Source of the DNA: Candidatus Electrothrix scaldis
Lineage (GTDB): Bacteria > Desulfobacterota > Desulfobulbia > Desulfobulbales > Desulfobulbaceae
Direction of reading: 5' to 3'
Length of the DNA stretch: 64,000 nucleotides
Assembly: GCA_033584155.1 (NCBI GenBank)
Contig: CP138355.1
Span: forward strand, 4,163,826-4,227,825
The notes under the pieces were generated by a model. It searched no databases and was not told the origin of the DNA. It worked only from the letters and a program-made list of their open reading frames with translations. Positions within the stretch are counted from its first letter, which is position 1, and the number at the start of each line of letters is the position of its first letter. The translations under genes were made by a program, and so were the position numbers. Below are positions 19,315-27,445 of the stretch, piece after piece.

Positions 19315-20198
19315 GGTTCATCATCGCAATTCTGTTGCGCGAGCTCCCGAACCTGCTCCTCACTCAATCCAGTCGTCTCGGCTATTTCCTCAACAATATA
19401 TTTTTCCTTACGTAACATATTGATGGCAATTTCCAATTTCCCCTCAGCTCTCCCTTCAATTCTCGCTGTCTCAATCATATCGCGTTCACTGGCCCTGTCG
19501 GTCATATAGCGTTCATAGGCTTTGCGTTCCTTTTCAGGCATTTTCAACAAATCCAGCTTTTCCGCAGCAGCCTGAATATTCTTTGAGGTAAAATCAGGGC
19601 GCACTTCCGAGTTTTTGAACAAATAAACCCATTCATCAATCCCTTTGCTGATGATATCGTGGAAGCGTTCCACTTCGATCAGGTAATATTCCGGGAAAAT
19701 ATTTCCGGCAGCAATTTCCCTACCGAGAACAGCCCGCCGTTTTTCAGGCTTCAGGTGCAAAGGCTCTTGGGTATTCAAACCATAAAATTCTGTGGAACCA
19801 CGATACAGATAGTCTTTTTCTCCCTCGCCGAAGAGAAAATAGAGGATACTGATGGAGATAATTTTTTTTACCTTATGAAAGGAATCGCCAAGGCTGATAT
19901 GATCCACCACCAGCTTGGAGGTGCCGTAGAGCAGGCGTTGCAGATAATGCCGTTCCCGACTGTTCTGTACTTCGATGATGAAGATATCGCCGTTTTCATC
20001 CTCAACAACCAAATCCACCCAATTGAACTTATCTGATTCATCCTGCTGATTGCCTTCACTTTCCAGGACGGAAAGAATGGTGATGTCTTTTTCCAGCAGG
20101 GTACTGAGGAAGCCCTCCAGCACGTCGTAGTTGGCCTTGTCGCGCAGAATGTTTTTTATGGCCCAGTCAAAGCTGACCAGGGTTCTTTTTTCGCTCAT
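19308..20198 (-). CDS. Rpn-like PD-(D/E)XK nuclease/transposase
   Basis: Member of the PDDEXK_2 (Rpn, recombination-promoting nuclease) family often labelled putative transposase. It is 296 residues from the ATG at 20198, which follows GGAGAAAAAC; the open frame reaches 20273. Family marks are the N-terminal SFDWAIKNILRDKANYDVLEGFLSTLL, the nuclease core WVDLVVEDENGDIFIIEVQ near residue 70 (D..E-x-Q) and the block YLQRLLYGTSKLVVDHI. The C-terminus is a repeated charged helix with GRAEGKLEIAINML, typical of the family. Role is probably DNA recombination. Confidence 0.85.
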   Translation of the reverse strand: MSEKRTLVSFDWAIKNILRDKANYDVLEGFLSTLLEKDITILSVLESEGNQQDESDKFNWVDLVVEDENGDIFIIEVQNSRERHYLQRLLYGTSKLVVDHISLGDSFHKVKKIISISILYFLFGEGEKDYLYRGSTEFYGLNTQEPLHLKPEKRRAVLGREIAAGNIFPEYYLIEVERFHDIISKGIDEWVYLFKNSEVRPDFTSKNIQAAAEKLDLLKMPEKERKAYERYMTDRASERDMIETARIEGRAEGKLEIAINMLRKEKYIVEEIAETTGLSEEQVRELAQQNCDDEPI

Positions 20199-20301
20199 GT
20201 TTTTCTCCGTTCCGGCTGCTCTCTTTCCGACAGCCGCATTCAACACAGCAGACATGGTGCAGTATCCGATCAAATTGGCGCGTCCAATCCACTCCTACGA
20301 T

Positions 20302-20787
20302 TCAAGCAAGAACCCCTGAGAGGCAATTCGGAAAATTCGGGGCCAGGCAAGATTTGCCGGATTTCTCCGCACTGAGGAAAAAGGTGAACCGTCCATTCTG
20401 ATCACAGATCCAGACCTCTTCAGCACCGCTGGCGAAATACAAGACCCTTTTTACGTTCATCTCCTCCGCAGTATTTACCGCTGACATCACCTCAATACAG
20501 ATTTCAGGAGCGACAGAGCACTCGGTTTCGTTTTGGATTTGCTGAAGTCGTTGCGCTGAACACCAGGCCACATCGGCGACCTTGGTTCCTTGTTCTGTGC
20601 GGATCGCGCATTCCGCAAGGGCCTCGCCTCCGCGCAGATAGGTATAGAGCAGGCCGATAATCTTTCCCTGGAACAGGGAGTGGTACACTTTGACAGGAGT
20701 CATGAGAAGTTGGCCCTGCTGATTGGTTTCAATCTTGAACGGCAAATCCTTCAGATTACTGCTGTCGCATATTTTTTGCCAAGACAT
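20302..20787 (-). CDS. Uma2-family endonuclease-like protein
   Basis: Uma2/DUF820 restriction-endonuclease-like fold, common in cyanobacteria and deltaproteobacteria and of unknown cellular role. The 161-residue protein has a short N-terminus, the acidic site segment TKVADVAWCS and PEICIEVMSAVNTAEEMNVKR (E-x-x near residue 97, K-R near 114), and ends with the EVWICDQNGRFTFF strand pair. Length is slightly short for the family. No clear ribosome site precedes the ATG. It is enclosed with the Rpn-like gene between 16-base direct repeats. Confidence 0.75.
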   Translation of the reverse strand: MSWQKICDSSNLKDLPFKIETNQQGQLLMTPVKVYHSLFQGKIIGLLYTYLRGGEALAECAIRTEQGTKVADVAWCSAQRLQQIQNETECSVAPEICIEVMSAVNTAEEMNVKRVLYFASGAEEVWICDQNGRFTFFLSAEKSGKSCLAPNFPNCLSGVLA

Positions 20788-20911
20788 AGCCGATTGATCC
20801 AGTTGATATTTTTGTTGCGGTAAAATTCAGGGTGTTACCCTGAGCTGATTTTCTTTGCTCTCCAGCAGCTGCCTTTTCACGGGAAAAGAAACACACCGGG
20901 CAATTCCGGTG

Positions 20912-20927
20912 CTGAGTATATCATATC
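20912..20927. repeat. Direct repeat, right copy
   Basis: CTGAGTATATCATATC, identical to 19299-19314, upstream of the Uma2 gene. Confidence 0.5.
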
Positions 20928-20996
20928 ACCGATAGGGCTGTTTGTCGGGAAATCTCTTTGCCGCCCCTGATTCGTAGGTTGCGGGCGAACGGCCCC

Positions 20997-21032
20997 CCCC
21001 GACATGTCCGACTCGCCTTATGATTGTCGGGG
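20997..21032. repeat. 36-base palindromic repeat, copy 1
   Basis: CCCCGACATGTCCGACTCGC followed by CTTATGATTGTCGGGG; the ends CCCCGACA / TGTCGGGG pair. An identical copy lies at 21461-21496, and both are preceded by GTAGGTTGCGG. The copies flank the small BolA-like gene. Confidence 0.65.
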
Positions 21033-21066
21033 GTCGTTTCAACCTCCAGGACTCTCCCTGTCAAAG

Positions 21067-21321
21067 TCAGTCTTCCTGCGCCTCTTCCGGGGTGATCGTC
21101 ACAAGGGACACAATGCCGAGAGCCTGCTCCTGAGTAAGGGCCTGATCAAGGTAATCCCAGAGTATATTCTGGCGTTCAAGCTGAGATTTTCCTGCAAAGC
21201 TGGGAGAGATGATAAATCCGCCGACTTTTCCGTCAGCCGCCTCTTCCAATTCAAATTCCGGGGCCGCGATCCCGCTTGCCGGGTTGCTGATTGTTTTTGT
21301 CAGATGTTCTTTGAGCGGCAT
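21067..21321 (-). CDS. Small BolA-like protein
   Basis: 84-residue protein. The C-terminal half GKSQLERQNILWDYLDQAL followed by IVSLVTITPEEA resembles the BolA/YrbA pattern (GKS-x2-R-x3-V then a KA-TP-EEW-like end), but the family's conserved His/Cys ligands are not evident, so this is a resemblance rather than a call. AGGAG lies seven bases before the ATG, supporting a real gene. It stands alone between two copies of a 36-base repeat, in a stretch of acquired-looking DNA. Confidence 0.5.
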   Translation of the reverse strand: MPLKEHLTKTISNPASGIAAPEFELEEAADGKVGGFIISPSFAGKSQLERQNILWDYLDQALTQEQALGIVSLVTITPEEAQED

Positions 21322-21460
21322 CGTCGTTCTCCTAATGTTCTGAGCTGATACGCTGATTCCACAACAATACGGGAATTCTCTTTCAGGAAGTCGGTCATCA
21401 CCTTTCGCACGGCGTTGCGCAGGTCATAACACCGTGTAGGTTGCGGATGCACGGAACGAA

Positions 21461-21496
21461 CCCCGACATGTCCGACTCGCCTTATGATTGTCGGGG
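21461..21496. repeat. 36-base palindromic repeat, copy 2
   Basis: Identical to 20997-21032. It is followed by extra G residues and GTGCTCACCCC. Confidence 0.65.
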
Positions 21497-21524
21497 GGGG
21501 GTGCTCACCCCAATCTACGGGACA

Positions 21525-21617
21525 GCCTAACGTTACGGGTAACCTGACCGCGCCACCCTTACAACCCGCGTCAGCGCCGCCACCGTTCCCGCGGTCAGGT
21601 TAACCCGCTGGTTGGCA
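21525..21617 (-). repeat. attC-like site, downstream of cassette gene
   Basis: Read on the minus strand, this 93-base segment ends in GTTAGGC, a fit to the integron core GTTRRRY, and begins TGCCAAC, close to RYYYAAC. Inside, GGTTAACCTGACCGCG pairs with CGCGGTCAGGTTACC, giving the long imperfect stem expected of attC. It overlaps the 3' end of the UPF0489-like gene. Confidence 0.45.
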
Positions 21618-22347
21618 TATTCTCTTTTGGTAATGAGAAGGGAACATCGGCCGCTCTAAATATTTCACCTGCTATATATTCTGCTATTTCCCATGACCCG
21701 GTGAACTCAGGGCTGAGAGCTACGGTAAAGCATTGGATTGAGCCGTTTTGGAGACCTTTACCTAAGATCCCACCTAATTCTTGCAGAAATTTATTTGAAA
21801 CAATTCTGAATGGATCGTCGAAACCTGTTTCTGTAAAATAGTCGATATCGATATTAACGATAGCCTTATTATGATTAATGCGACTGCATCTGGTATTTAG
21901 GTAACTCATGCTTTCTAAGATTGAAAATTCATGAAATTCAAATGTAGGCCTATCTCCGTCTCTATGTGTTGATATATAGACATTTCCAATTTTGTCTTTG
22001 TATCTTTCCATGAAAAGAGAAAAATAATTATCAAATCTGAATAATGGACATGTTTCGCTATGTCCCTGCCAAGAAAATTTTAAATATTCTTCAAGCGATA
22101 ATGACCCAATATCACGCGGAAGTGCAGCAACCCATTCTTCATGTCGAGACATAAGACAGTCATAGTGCTCATCCATATGTAATATATCTACTTTGTTGTC
22201 GGGAGTTAAATGACGCAACCAGCACCAAAGCGCCAACCGATGATTATCCATGACATATACATTTTGCCATTGCCAAAGGAAATTGCAGTTAAATGTACCT
22301 GAGTAAGCGCGCTGATTAAAAGGTATTAGCCAGTTAGATTGTGTCAT
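21595..22347 (-). CDS. UPF0489-like protein
   Basis: About 250 residues. The blocks VYVMDNHRLALWCW, DILHMDEHYDCLMSR and IVNIDIDYFTETGF resemble UPF0489 proteins, a family with an arginase-like arrangement of Asp and His residues that could bind metals; the catalytic function is unknown to me. I chose the ATG at 22347 rather than the GTG at 22386, because the latter would read through an attC-like end. No Shine-Dalgarno is obvious, as is common in integron cassettes. The last residues are encoded within the downstream attC-like site, also a cassette trait. There is no integrase in the window. Confidence 0.5.
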   Translation of the reverse strand: MTQSNWLIPFNQRAYSGTFNCNFLWQWQNVYVMDNHRLALWCWLRHLTPDNKVDILHMDEHYDCLMSRHEEWVAALPRDIGSLSLEEYLKFSWQGHSETCPLFRFDNYFSLFMERYKDKIGNVYISTHRDGDRPTFEFHEFSILESMSYLNTRCSRINHNKAIVNIDIDYFTETGFDDPFRIVSNKFLQELGGILGKGLQNGSIQCFTVALSPEFTGSWEIAEYIAGEIFRAADVPFSLPKENMPTSGLT

Positions 22348-22368
22348 TTTTTTGATTGCCAACGTTTC

Positions 22369-22445
22369 GCATAACCAGCGGGCCACCGAACTAGCCCATC
22401 AGGCCGCATGAGTTCTTCCCGTCTGCGTTAATGCGTTGGTTGGGC
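22369..22445 (-). repeat. attC-like site, upstream of cassette gene
   Basis: On the minus strand it begins GCCCAAC (RYYYAAC) and ends GGTTATGC. The first 30 bases resemble the start of the 21525-21617 site (CCAACCA-CG--TTAAC then GGGAA), and the last bases CCCGCTGGTT are the inverse of the first bases of that site. The stem is less perfect than in the other copy. Confidence 0.4.
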
Positions 22446-22624
22446 GCTTTTCGTCAATTATTAACTTAAAAGGGGTCTGAACCCAATAAACCCATTGGTA
22501 GTTATTTGAAGGGTTTAATGCGCTGGGTACTGACCATACTCAGGTGTCTAACGCAAACTGCATACATTTCCGATGCAAATAAAAATGAGGCTATTCAAAA
22601 AAAGAGCATTTGGATCAATGCAAA

Positions 22625-22921
22625 TCAGTCTTTTGGCGCCAAGATGTAGCGTTTAAAAAACTTAGGACACGACTCTTTTACTGCCTTGGCTAATACCTGT
22701 TCCCCAGACCTTTCCAACGTGTCTGCCCCTGCCATCAAAACTGCATAAGCTAACTGACAGATTGATTGATTACGGCGTGTTTCGAAAGTCTTCATATTTA
22801 GTTCTTCCAGATTCACACTGAAAATGTTTCCGTCTTGTAATGCCATGTGTTCCGTCAAGATTTTTCCCTTTGCTAATGTAAGAGGGAAGCACCATCCACG
22901 GAATCTATTATCTTCTTTCAT
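22625..22921 (-). CDS. Hypothetical protein
   Basis: Not recognised. The protein is about 98 residues with a Trp/Phe-rich start (RFRGWCFPLTLAKGKILTEHMAL) and a helical C-terminal half (RRNQSICQLAYAVLMAGADTLE). No signal peptide or membrane helix is seen. The start is uncertain: GGGAGG touches the ATG at 22921 and a TTG at 22930 is nine bases upstream. A MITE-like element begins about 50 bases upstream of the start and may carry or have broken its promoter. The region 22446-22624 downstream holds nothing I can support. Confidence 0.4.
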   Translation of the reverse strand: MKEDNRFRGWCFPLTLAKGKILTEHMALQDGNIFSVNLEELNMKTFETRRNQSICQLAYAVLMAGADTLERSGEQVLAKAVKESCPKFFKRYILAPKD

Positions 22922-22972
22922 GCCTCCCAATAAACCTTTTTTGAAAACTTTAAAATTTAGGACAAGTATTTG

Positions 22973-23206
22973 CTCCCCATTCGCTCATTTCAAAACGCAG
23001 TTCGGAGAATTTCACCAAATCTGACTAAAAAATCCTAATTTTGATGTCGGAGACGGTGAAATTCGTTTATGTGGCAATAAATTTTTCGCCCGTCAACATG
23101 TGGAGCAAAAAAACTATCTGGAATTGATTTTGCGCAAAAAAATAAACCACGCAAGTACAGAAATTTAAAATTCAACAAACTACAAAAAAAATAAGCGAAT
23201 GGGGAG
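22973..23206. mobile_element. MITE-like element, 234 bp
   Basis: 18-base terminal inverted repeats CTCCCCATTCGCTYATTT at 22973-22990 and 23189-23206 differ at one base. Both ends are flanked by the same hexamer TATTTG (22967-22972 and 23207-23212), a likely target-site duplication. The interior has a second inverted pair, GAATTTCACC (23007-23016) and GGTGAAATTC (23055-23064). No transposase is encoded, so it would depend on one elsewhere. The stretch 23213-23608 shows only a run of about 14 G near 23367 and no gene. Confidence 0.8.
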
Positions 23207-23608
23207 TATTTGGTCATAATTATCACTTGAATTATCCCCGTCGAATAAATCATAATCTGTCACCGCTACTTTGAAGCTCATGCCTCCCCCTTTTCTTGAT
23301 CAAGAAATGGTTATCACTTAACTTATTCCTTTATTATTTCATAAACTTAAAAGAAAAAACAATAGGGGGGGGGGGGCAGGCGCCCCAATTAATTACCTTG
23401 TTTGCAAAAACAGAAGCTCACAAACAAAGGGAAATTAAGACGATATAAACAATAATTCTGGTCATGTGTCTTTATGCCCAACGTCTGAAGCCAATGGCGG
23501 CCAAGGCTTCCACTGACTTGATTAAAGAATTAGGTTGTTCATTCCCCTCGATTATTCAAACTCCGAGTGCCCTGGCTGTCCACTTGAGCTTCTTGGTTAT
23601 GTGTTTTT

Positions 23609-24094
23609 CTATTCTACTGGGTCATACTCAAGCAGGATTTGAACTCCAGCGATTAAACCAGGATTAACTGTATATTCAGACTCCCCTAAGTAATTGCTGT
23701 GAGGACTTGGGCCTATAATTATCCACTCAGGTTTACATTTGCACTTGAGTAACAGGCCACCAGAATTTATTGCGTTTAATCCACTTGCAAACATTTCTGC
23801 TGTGTCTTTATTGGTAGTCCAACAAAATCCTACTTTATTTTGTTCCCATTTTTCTTTATTTTCTCCACGATACAATGTTTTTTCATCTCCAACATAAGGT
23901 GGGAAAATGTGTTCAAGCAGTTTCGCCAATTTTTTATCATTATTTATTTGTTCTCGAATTCTATGGCCACGGACAGTCCAATTTGAATGAAATTCGGCGA
24001 TAAACTCTTCAGAAAAATCATTTTTGGTTAAAAGAATATCAGCTTCTGCATCCCATTCTTTTTTATTTGTAATTTCATCATAATAGTTACTCAT
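23609..24094 (-). CDS. ADP-ribosyltransferase-like protein
   Basis: 161-residue protein with the order of motifs seen in small ADP-ribosyltransferase toxins: an Arg-bearing strand ending KTLYRGENKEKW near residue 73, a CWTTNKDTAEMFA segment near 90, a Cys/Lys strand, and ESEYTVNPG near 138 that fits the ExE-type catalytic turn. If real, it would transfer ADP-ribose from NAD to a target. No signal peptide or antitoxin is seen. It lies just downstream of a 26-codon ORF and a riboswitch candidate on the same strand. The assignment rests on motif pattern alone. Confidence 0.5.
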   Translation of the reverse strand: MSNYYDEITNKKEWDAEADILLTKNDFSEEFIAEFHSNWTVRGHRIREQINNDKKLAKLLEHIFPPYVGDEKTLYRGENKEKWEQNKVGFCWTTNKDTAEMFASGLNAINSGGLLLKCKCKPEWIIIGPSPHSNYLGESEYTVNPGLIAGVQILLEYDPVE

Positions 24095-24127
24095 TCTATT
24101 CTATGACTCTATACACATAACAGTATA

Positions 24128-24208
24128 TTAAACAGATAAACATGGAAATATATTACCCGTGGTATCATACAGGTTGGAAAGCAAACGTGGACGGAATAAA
24201 GAACTCAT
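24128..24208 (-). CDS. 26-codon ORF downstream of riboswitch
   Basis: Short frame MSSLFRPRLLSNLYDTTG... of 26 codons, with GGAGG six bases before the ATG at 24208, a good ribosome site. It starts right after the riboswitch candidate and ends 33 bases before the ADP-ribosyltransferase-like gene. It may be a leader peptide, a remnant of an original riboswitch-controlled gene, or a small protein. Function unknown. Confidence 0.4.
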   Translation of the reverse strand: MSSLFRPRLLSNLYDTTGNIFPCLSV

Positions 24209-24230
24209 AACACACCTCCGGTACAGGTAA

Positions 24231-24310
24231 AAGCAGGCAACCCGGCTGTCTCCTTCATAGAGACCCGTGGCTTTCCGACACCGCCTCGCAACGGCTGTGG
24301 CTTTATTCAA
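24231..24310 (-). promoter_or_regulatory. Cyclic-di-GMP-I (GEMM-I)-like riboswitch
   Basis: On the minus strand a hairpin GCCGTT-GCGA-GGCGGT with a GNRA loop is followed by GGAAAGCCACGGGTCTC, a second hairpin GTCTC/GAGAC, and ACAGCCGGGTTGCC. The 3' half is the pattern of deltaproteobacterial c-di-GMP-I aptamers, and the GNRA loop would dock in the second helix. The conserved GACGCAAAGCC is altered here to GTCGGAAAGCC, so ligand binding is uncertain. It lies 23 bases upstream of a 26-codon ORF with a good ribosome site. Confidence 0.55.
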
Positions 24311-24557
24311 CTTTCCGATCCGACCGGAAAGCAGGCACCCGCTCAGTTAAACTAAGGATTGCAATTTGTTATGGTAGACGTAACATAGCCCTGCCAATCC
24401 GTGCCTGTCAACTGTCTTCCATAAAAACACTTAACGTGACAAATAAATACAGGGGGAAAACACTTCTGGGGCAACAAAAAACGTCCTGAACAAAGTTTGA
24501 GCAATCAAGAGCTATCACCAAAGAAATAACGGGAGTAGTAACAGGGAGCAGCCCCCC

Positions 24558-25094
24558 TCACTCCCAAATCCCAGAAAAATCAAACGCAACAACGCAATCT
24601 TTCAGCGTAAAGGTCACTGCCTCATCCGTCGCATCCAGCAATTTCACATAACGCCCGTCCCGTAGGACATACACCTTGGCTGTTCCGGTCTCGGGATCTA
24701 CGATACAGTAATAATCAACCCCTTCCTCTTCATACAGATTGAACTTGGTGATGCGATCCTTACTGGAGGTAGATGGTGATAAGATCTCGAAAATTAAGGA
24801 AGGAGCCTTGGTGAGAAAGGACCCGGCGGGCTGATAACAAAGCACCATATTATCCGGTTGAACAACCGTATCATCGGCAATCTTCCAATCAACCGGCAAC
24901 ACAGCCTGGCAGGATGGACAATCATCCAAAGCCTCATCCAGCAGCCGGGCGATTCTCTGACTGATCCGCTGATGGGTATAACCGGGGGAAGGCGACATGG
25001 CATAGGGAATCCCCTGAATCAGCTCCCAGCGTCCTTCCCAATTGATGTAGTCTTCGTAGGTATACTGGGGCAACTCCCGTGCTGTTAGCTGCAT
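24558..25094 (-). CDS. Uma2-family endonuclease-like protein
   Basis: Full-length Uma2/DUF820 protein, 178 residues from the ATG at 25094; a TTG nine bases upstream is possible. Family signature is clear: TYEDYINWEGRWELIQGIPYAMSPSPGYTHQRISQRI at the N-terminus, VVQPDNMVLCYQP near residue 80 (acidic site), APSLIFEILSPSTSSKDRITKF near 100 (E and K of the nuclease-like site), and YYCIVDPETGTAKVYVL. It has a PD-(D/E)XK-like fold; cellular role unknown. It is unrelated in detail to the other Uma2 gene at 20.3 kb. The upstream stretch 25095-25308 shows no gene. Confidence 0.85.
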   Translation of the reverse strand: MQLTARELPQYTYEDYINWEGRWELIQGIPYAMSPSPGYTHQRISQRIARLLDEALDDCPSCQAVLPVDWKIADDTVVQPDNMVLCYQPAGSFLTKAPSLIFEILSPSTSSKDRITKFNLYEEEGVDYYCIVDPETGTAKVYVLRDGRYVKLLDATDEAVTFTLKDCVVAFDFSGIWE

Positions 25095-25308
25095 GATGAT
25101 CAACTCGGGCTATACTTTTATTGGTTATATGATGACCATGACCTTTGTTTTCTCCCGGAAAACGGCTGATTGGCTATCTACTTCAATTAAAAGTAGAACC
25201 TACAGGCTATTAACCACCCCGTCAATAAAAAAAATATCTATATCAGCATGATTTATTGTTGATTTCCGCACAAATCATAATATGCTCTCCATACAAGCAA
25301 TAATATGT

Positions 25309-25381
25309 AAAAAAGGGGACAGATTTATCTTTCCTTAGTCAATCTTATCTCCTCAGTTGAAAAAAATCTGTCCCCTTTTTT
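25309..25381. repeat. Inverted repeat AAAAGGGGACAGATTT
   Basis: AAAAAAGGGGACAGATTT at 25309-25326 is the exact inverse of 25364-25381. This AAAAGGGGACAGATTT palindrome is of a kind common between genes in proteobacteria. It ends 31 bases before the ABC ATPase gene and, with its T run, could act as a terminator. Confidence 0.65.
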
Positions 25382-25412
25382 CAGAAACCCGAGAAACTAG
25401 CCTCACACCAGA

Positions 25413-26075
25413 ATGCTCATTTCCGCCCGTAATATCAGCCACCAGTACCAGCACGGTTCAGGTTGTCTCCAGGTCCTGCAAGGCGTTGATCTGGATATCG
25501 AGAAAAACGACTTTCTCGCTATCATGGGCAGCTCCGGCTCAGGCAAGTCCACCCTGCTCCATATCCTGGGCTGCCTGCTCAAGCCCACCAGCGGCACCTG
25601 CCTCCTGCGTGACCAGGATATCCTCCAGTTAGAGGAAAAAGAGCTGGCCCGACTCCGGGCCGAGACCATTGCCCATGTCTTTCAGCAATTTCACCTCCTG
25701 CCCACCATGACCGTGCTGGAAAATGTCCTCCTTCCCTCGCTCTATAATAATATCCCGCCGGAACAGGCAGAGGAGGAGGCCCGGCAGGCCATCCGTCAGG
25801 TGGGCCTGGAACAACGCATCCGGCATAAGCCGCAGGAGCTCTCAGGCGGTGAGATGCAACGGGTGGCCATTGCCCGGGCTTTAGCGGTCAAACCAGATCT
25901 TATTCTTGCTGACGAACCCACCGGCAATCTGGATCAGGACAGCAGTCAGGAGATTCTCGCCCTCTTCCAGGAAATCAACCAGCAAGGGTGTACCCTTATT
26001 CTGGTGACCCACGACCCTGCAATTGCCCAACAAGCCCGTTCCACCAGATATCTGCGCAATGGCTGTCTCCAATAA
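25413..26075 (+). CDS. ABC transporter ATPase, MacB/LolD type
   Basis: Cytoplasmic ATPase of 220 residues. Walker [10 protein letters not shown] near residue 39, Q-loop FQQFHLL, signature [15 protein letters not shown], Walker [13 protein letters not shown] and the switch His in LVTHDPA are all present. LolD/MacB-type ATPases pair with a large permease that works with MacA and TolC. The permease starts within the 3' end of this gene. No clear ribosome site precedes the ATG. The TolC and HlyD genes at 15.6-18.5 kb are the likely partners. Confidence 0.9.
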   Translation: MLISARNISHQYQHGSGCLQVLQGVDLDIEKNDFLAIMGSSGSGKSTLLHILGCLLKPTSGTCLLRDQDILQLEEKELARLRAETIAHVFQQFHLLPTMTVLENVLLPSLYNNIPPEQAEEEARQAIRQVGLEQRIRHKPQELSGGEMQRVAIARALAVKPDLILADEPTGNLDQDSSQEILALFQEINQQGCTLILVTHDPAIAQQARSTRYLRNGCLQ

Positions 26076-27327
26076 TTCCTGCCCGTCCAGCAAACAGGGC
26101 TATCGACTCCGGCTGCTGCTCAAGGCTGCTGCTCTGTCTCTGCTCCAACAGAAACTCCGCTCCCTGCTCTCCATCCTGGGGATAGTCTGCGGCATTATGG
26201 CGGTAGTGACGGTCATAGCCATCGGTGAAGGGGCAGAACAGGAGACCATGCGTCATATCGAGCAGCTGGGCATCAACAACATCTACATCCGTGCAGATCA
26301 ACTCAGCGAGGAACAGCAACACCGCGCCAGGCAGCGTCACTCTGCCGGTCTTCAGGACAGCGATCAGGAGCGGTTAAAGAAGAACAATCCTTTTATCCAC
26401 AACACAGCAGGGATCAGAGAACGAACCCATAACCTCATAGATCTTCCCCAAGGCCTGCATCCCCAGCTCATGGAATGCACAGCCAGCTACGGAGAAATTC
26501 TCGATATCCGCATGGCACAGGGACGCTTTCTCAGCGAGACTGACACAGAGCGCCGTCAGCAGGTCTGCGTACTGGGCTGGCAGGTCGCCACCAGCCTGGG
26601 CCAAAAAGGACAGCTCAACCAGGAAATCCGCATTGGTGAGCAGTTGTTCCTAGTCATTGGCATTCTTGCCCGCCAGGATGCATTGAATACGGAACAAGGC
26701 AAGGTCACCATGCACAACCTCAATAACAGCATCTTCTTCCCCCTGGACACCCTGGAAGGAGGCAACGAGGAGCAAGAGCCTCTGACCGAGCTCCTTATTG
26801 AGGTCAGACAACCGGATCAAGTCAAGCCCTGCGCTGCCCTCCTCCGCCGAAGCCTGCATATGGCCCATAACGGAGTAAACGACTTTCAGCTTATCATTCC
26901 CCTGGAAATGCTGGCCCAGGCCAGGAAAATCCAGGGCATCTTTAATCTGGTCTTCGGCATCATCGGCGCTATCACCCTCTTTGTCGGCGGCATAGGCATT
27001 ATGAACATCATGCTTGCCAATATCTCCGAGCGTATCCATGAAATAGGCCTCCGTCGGGCAGTGGGTGCCCGCCCGGAACATATCCTCCTCCAATTCCTGG
27101 GCGAGGCCGTCCTGCTCACCCTTATCGGTGGACTGATAGGTATTCTCTGCGGCGTCCTCCTCTCTTTATGCCTTGGTATGCTGACCGGCTGGCCCATCGG
27201 ATTTTCCATACCCCTGCTTGCCCTTCCTCTCGGCATATCCCTTCTCACTGGCCTGTTCTTCGGGATCTACCCGGCCCGTAAGGCGGCGGCAATGGATCCC
27301 ATTCAGGCCCTTGGCAGCCGCTCCTGA
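26059..27327 (+). CDS. ABC transporter permease, MacB type
   Basis: Four-helix MacB/FtsX permease of 422 residues. The first helix is SLLQQKLRSLLSILGIVCGIMAVVTVIAIGEGAEQ, then a large periplasmic MacB_PCD domain (about residues 55-280), and three C-terminal helices with the FtsX pattern (GAITLFVGGIGIMNIMLANISERIHEIGLRRAVGAR). I chose ATG 26059, overlapping the ATPase stop by 17 bases; an ATG at 26023 is also open. With the ATPase it makes a MacAB-like exporter. No downstream adaptor follows; the adaptor and channel lie 7 kb upstream. Confidence 0.9.
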   Translation: MAVSNNSCPSSKQGYRLRLLLKAAALSLLQQKLRSLLSILGIVCGIMAVVTVIAIGEGAEQETMRHIEQLGINNIYIRADQLSEEQQHRARQRHSAGLQDSDQERLKKNNPFIHNTAGIRERTHNLIDLPQGLHPQLMECTASYGEILDIRMAQGRFLSETDTERRQQVCVLGWQVATSLGQKGQLNQEIRIGEQLFLVIGILARQDALNTEQGKVTMHNLNNSIFFPLDTLEGGNEEQEPLTELLIEVRQPDQVKPCAALLRRSLHMAHNGVNDFQLIIPLEMLAQARKIQGIFNLVFGIIGAITLFVGGIGIMNIMLANISERIHEIGLRRAVGARPEHILLQFLGEAVLLTLIGGLIGILCGVLLSLCLGMLTGWPIGFSIPLLALPLGISLLTGLFFGIYPARKAAAMDPIQALGSRS

Positions 27328-27445
27328 AATCAACAACGGCAAGCTTTTCCTATTAAATGAAGAGATTGACACGCTGATTTTGTTGGAGTAGAACATTATT
27401 TATCTTTATACCAATGTACAGGAACACCCTTCAAAGGAGGAAAAC

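Noticed and set aside
23035-23253. 72-codon frame on the minus strand
   Set aside because: It spans most of the MITE and its right border; no ribosome site.
24128-24310. 60-codon frame over the riboswitch candidate
   Set aside because: The first 34 codons lie in the structured RNA; only the last 26 codons have a ribosome site and are annotated.
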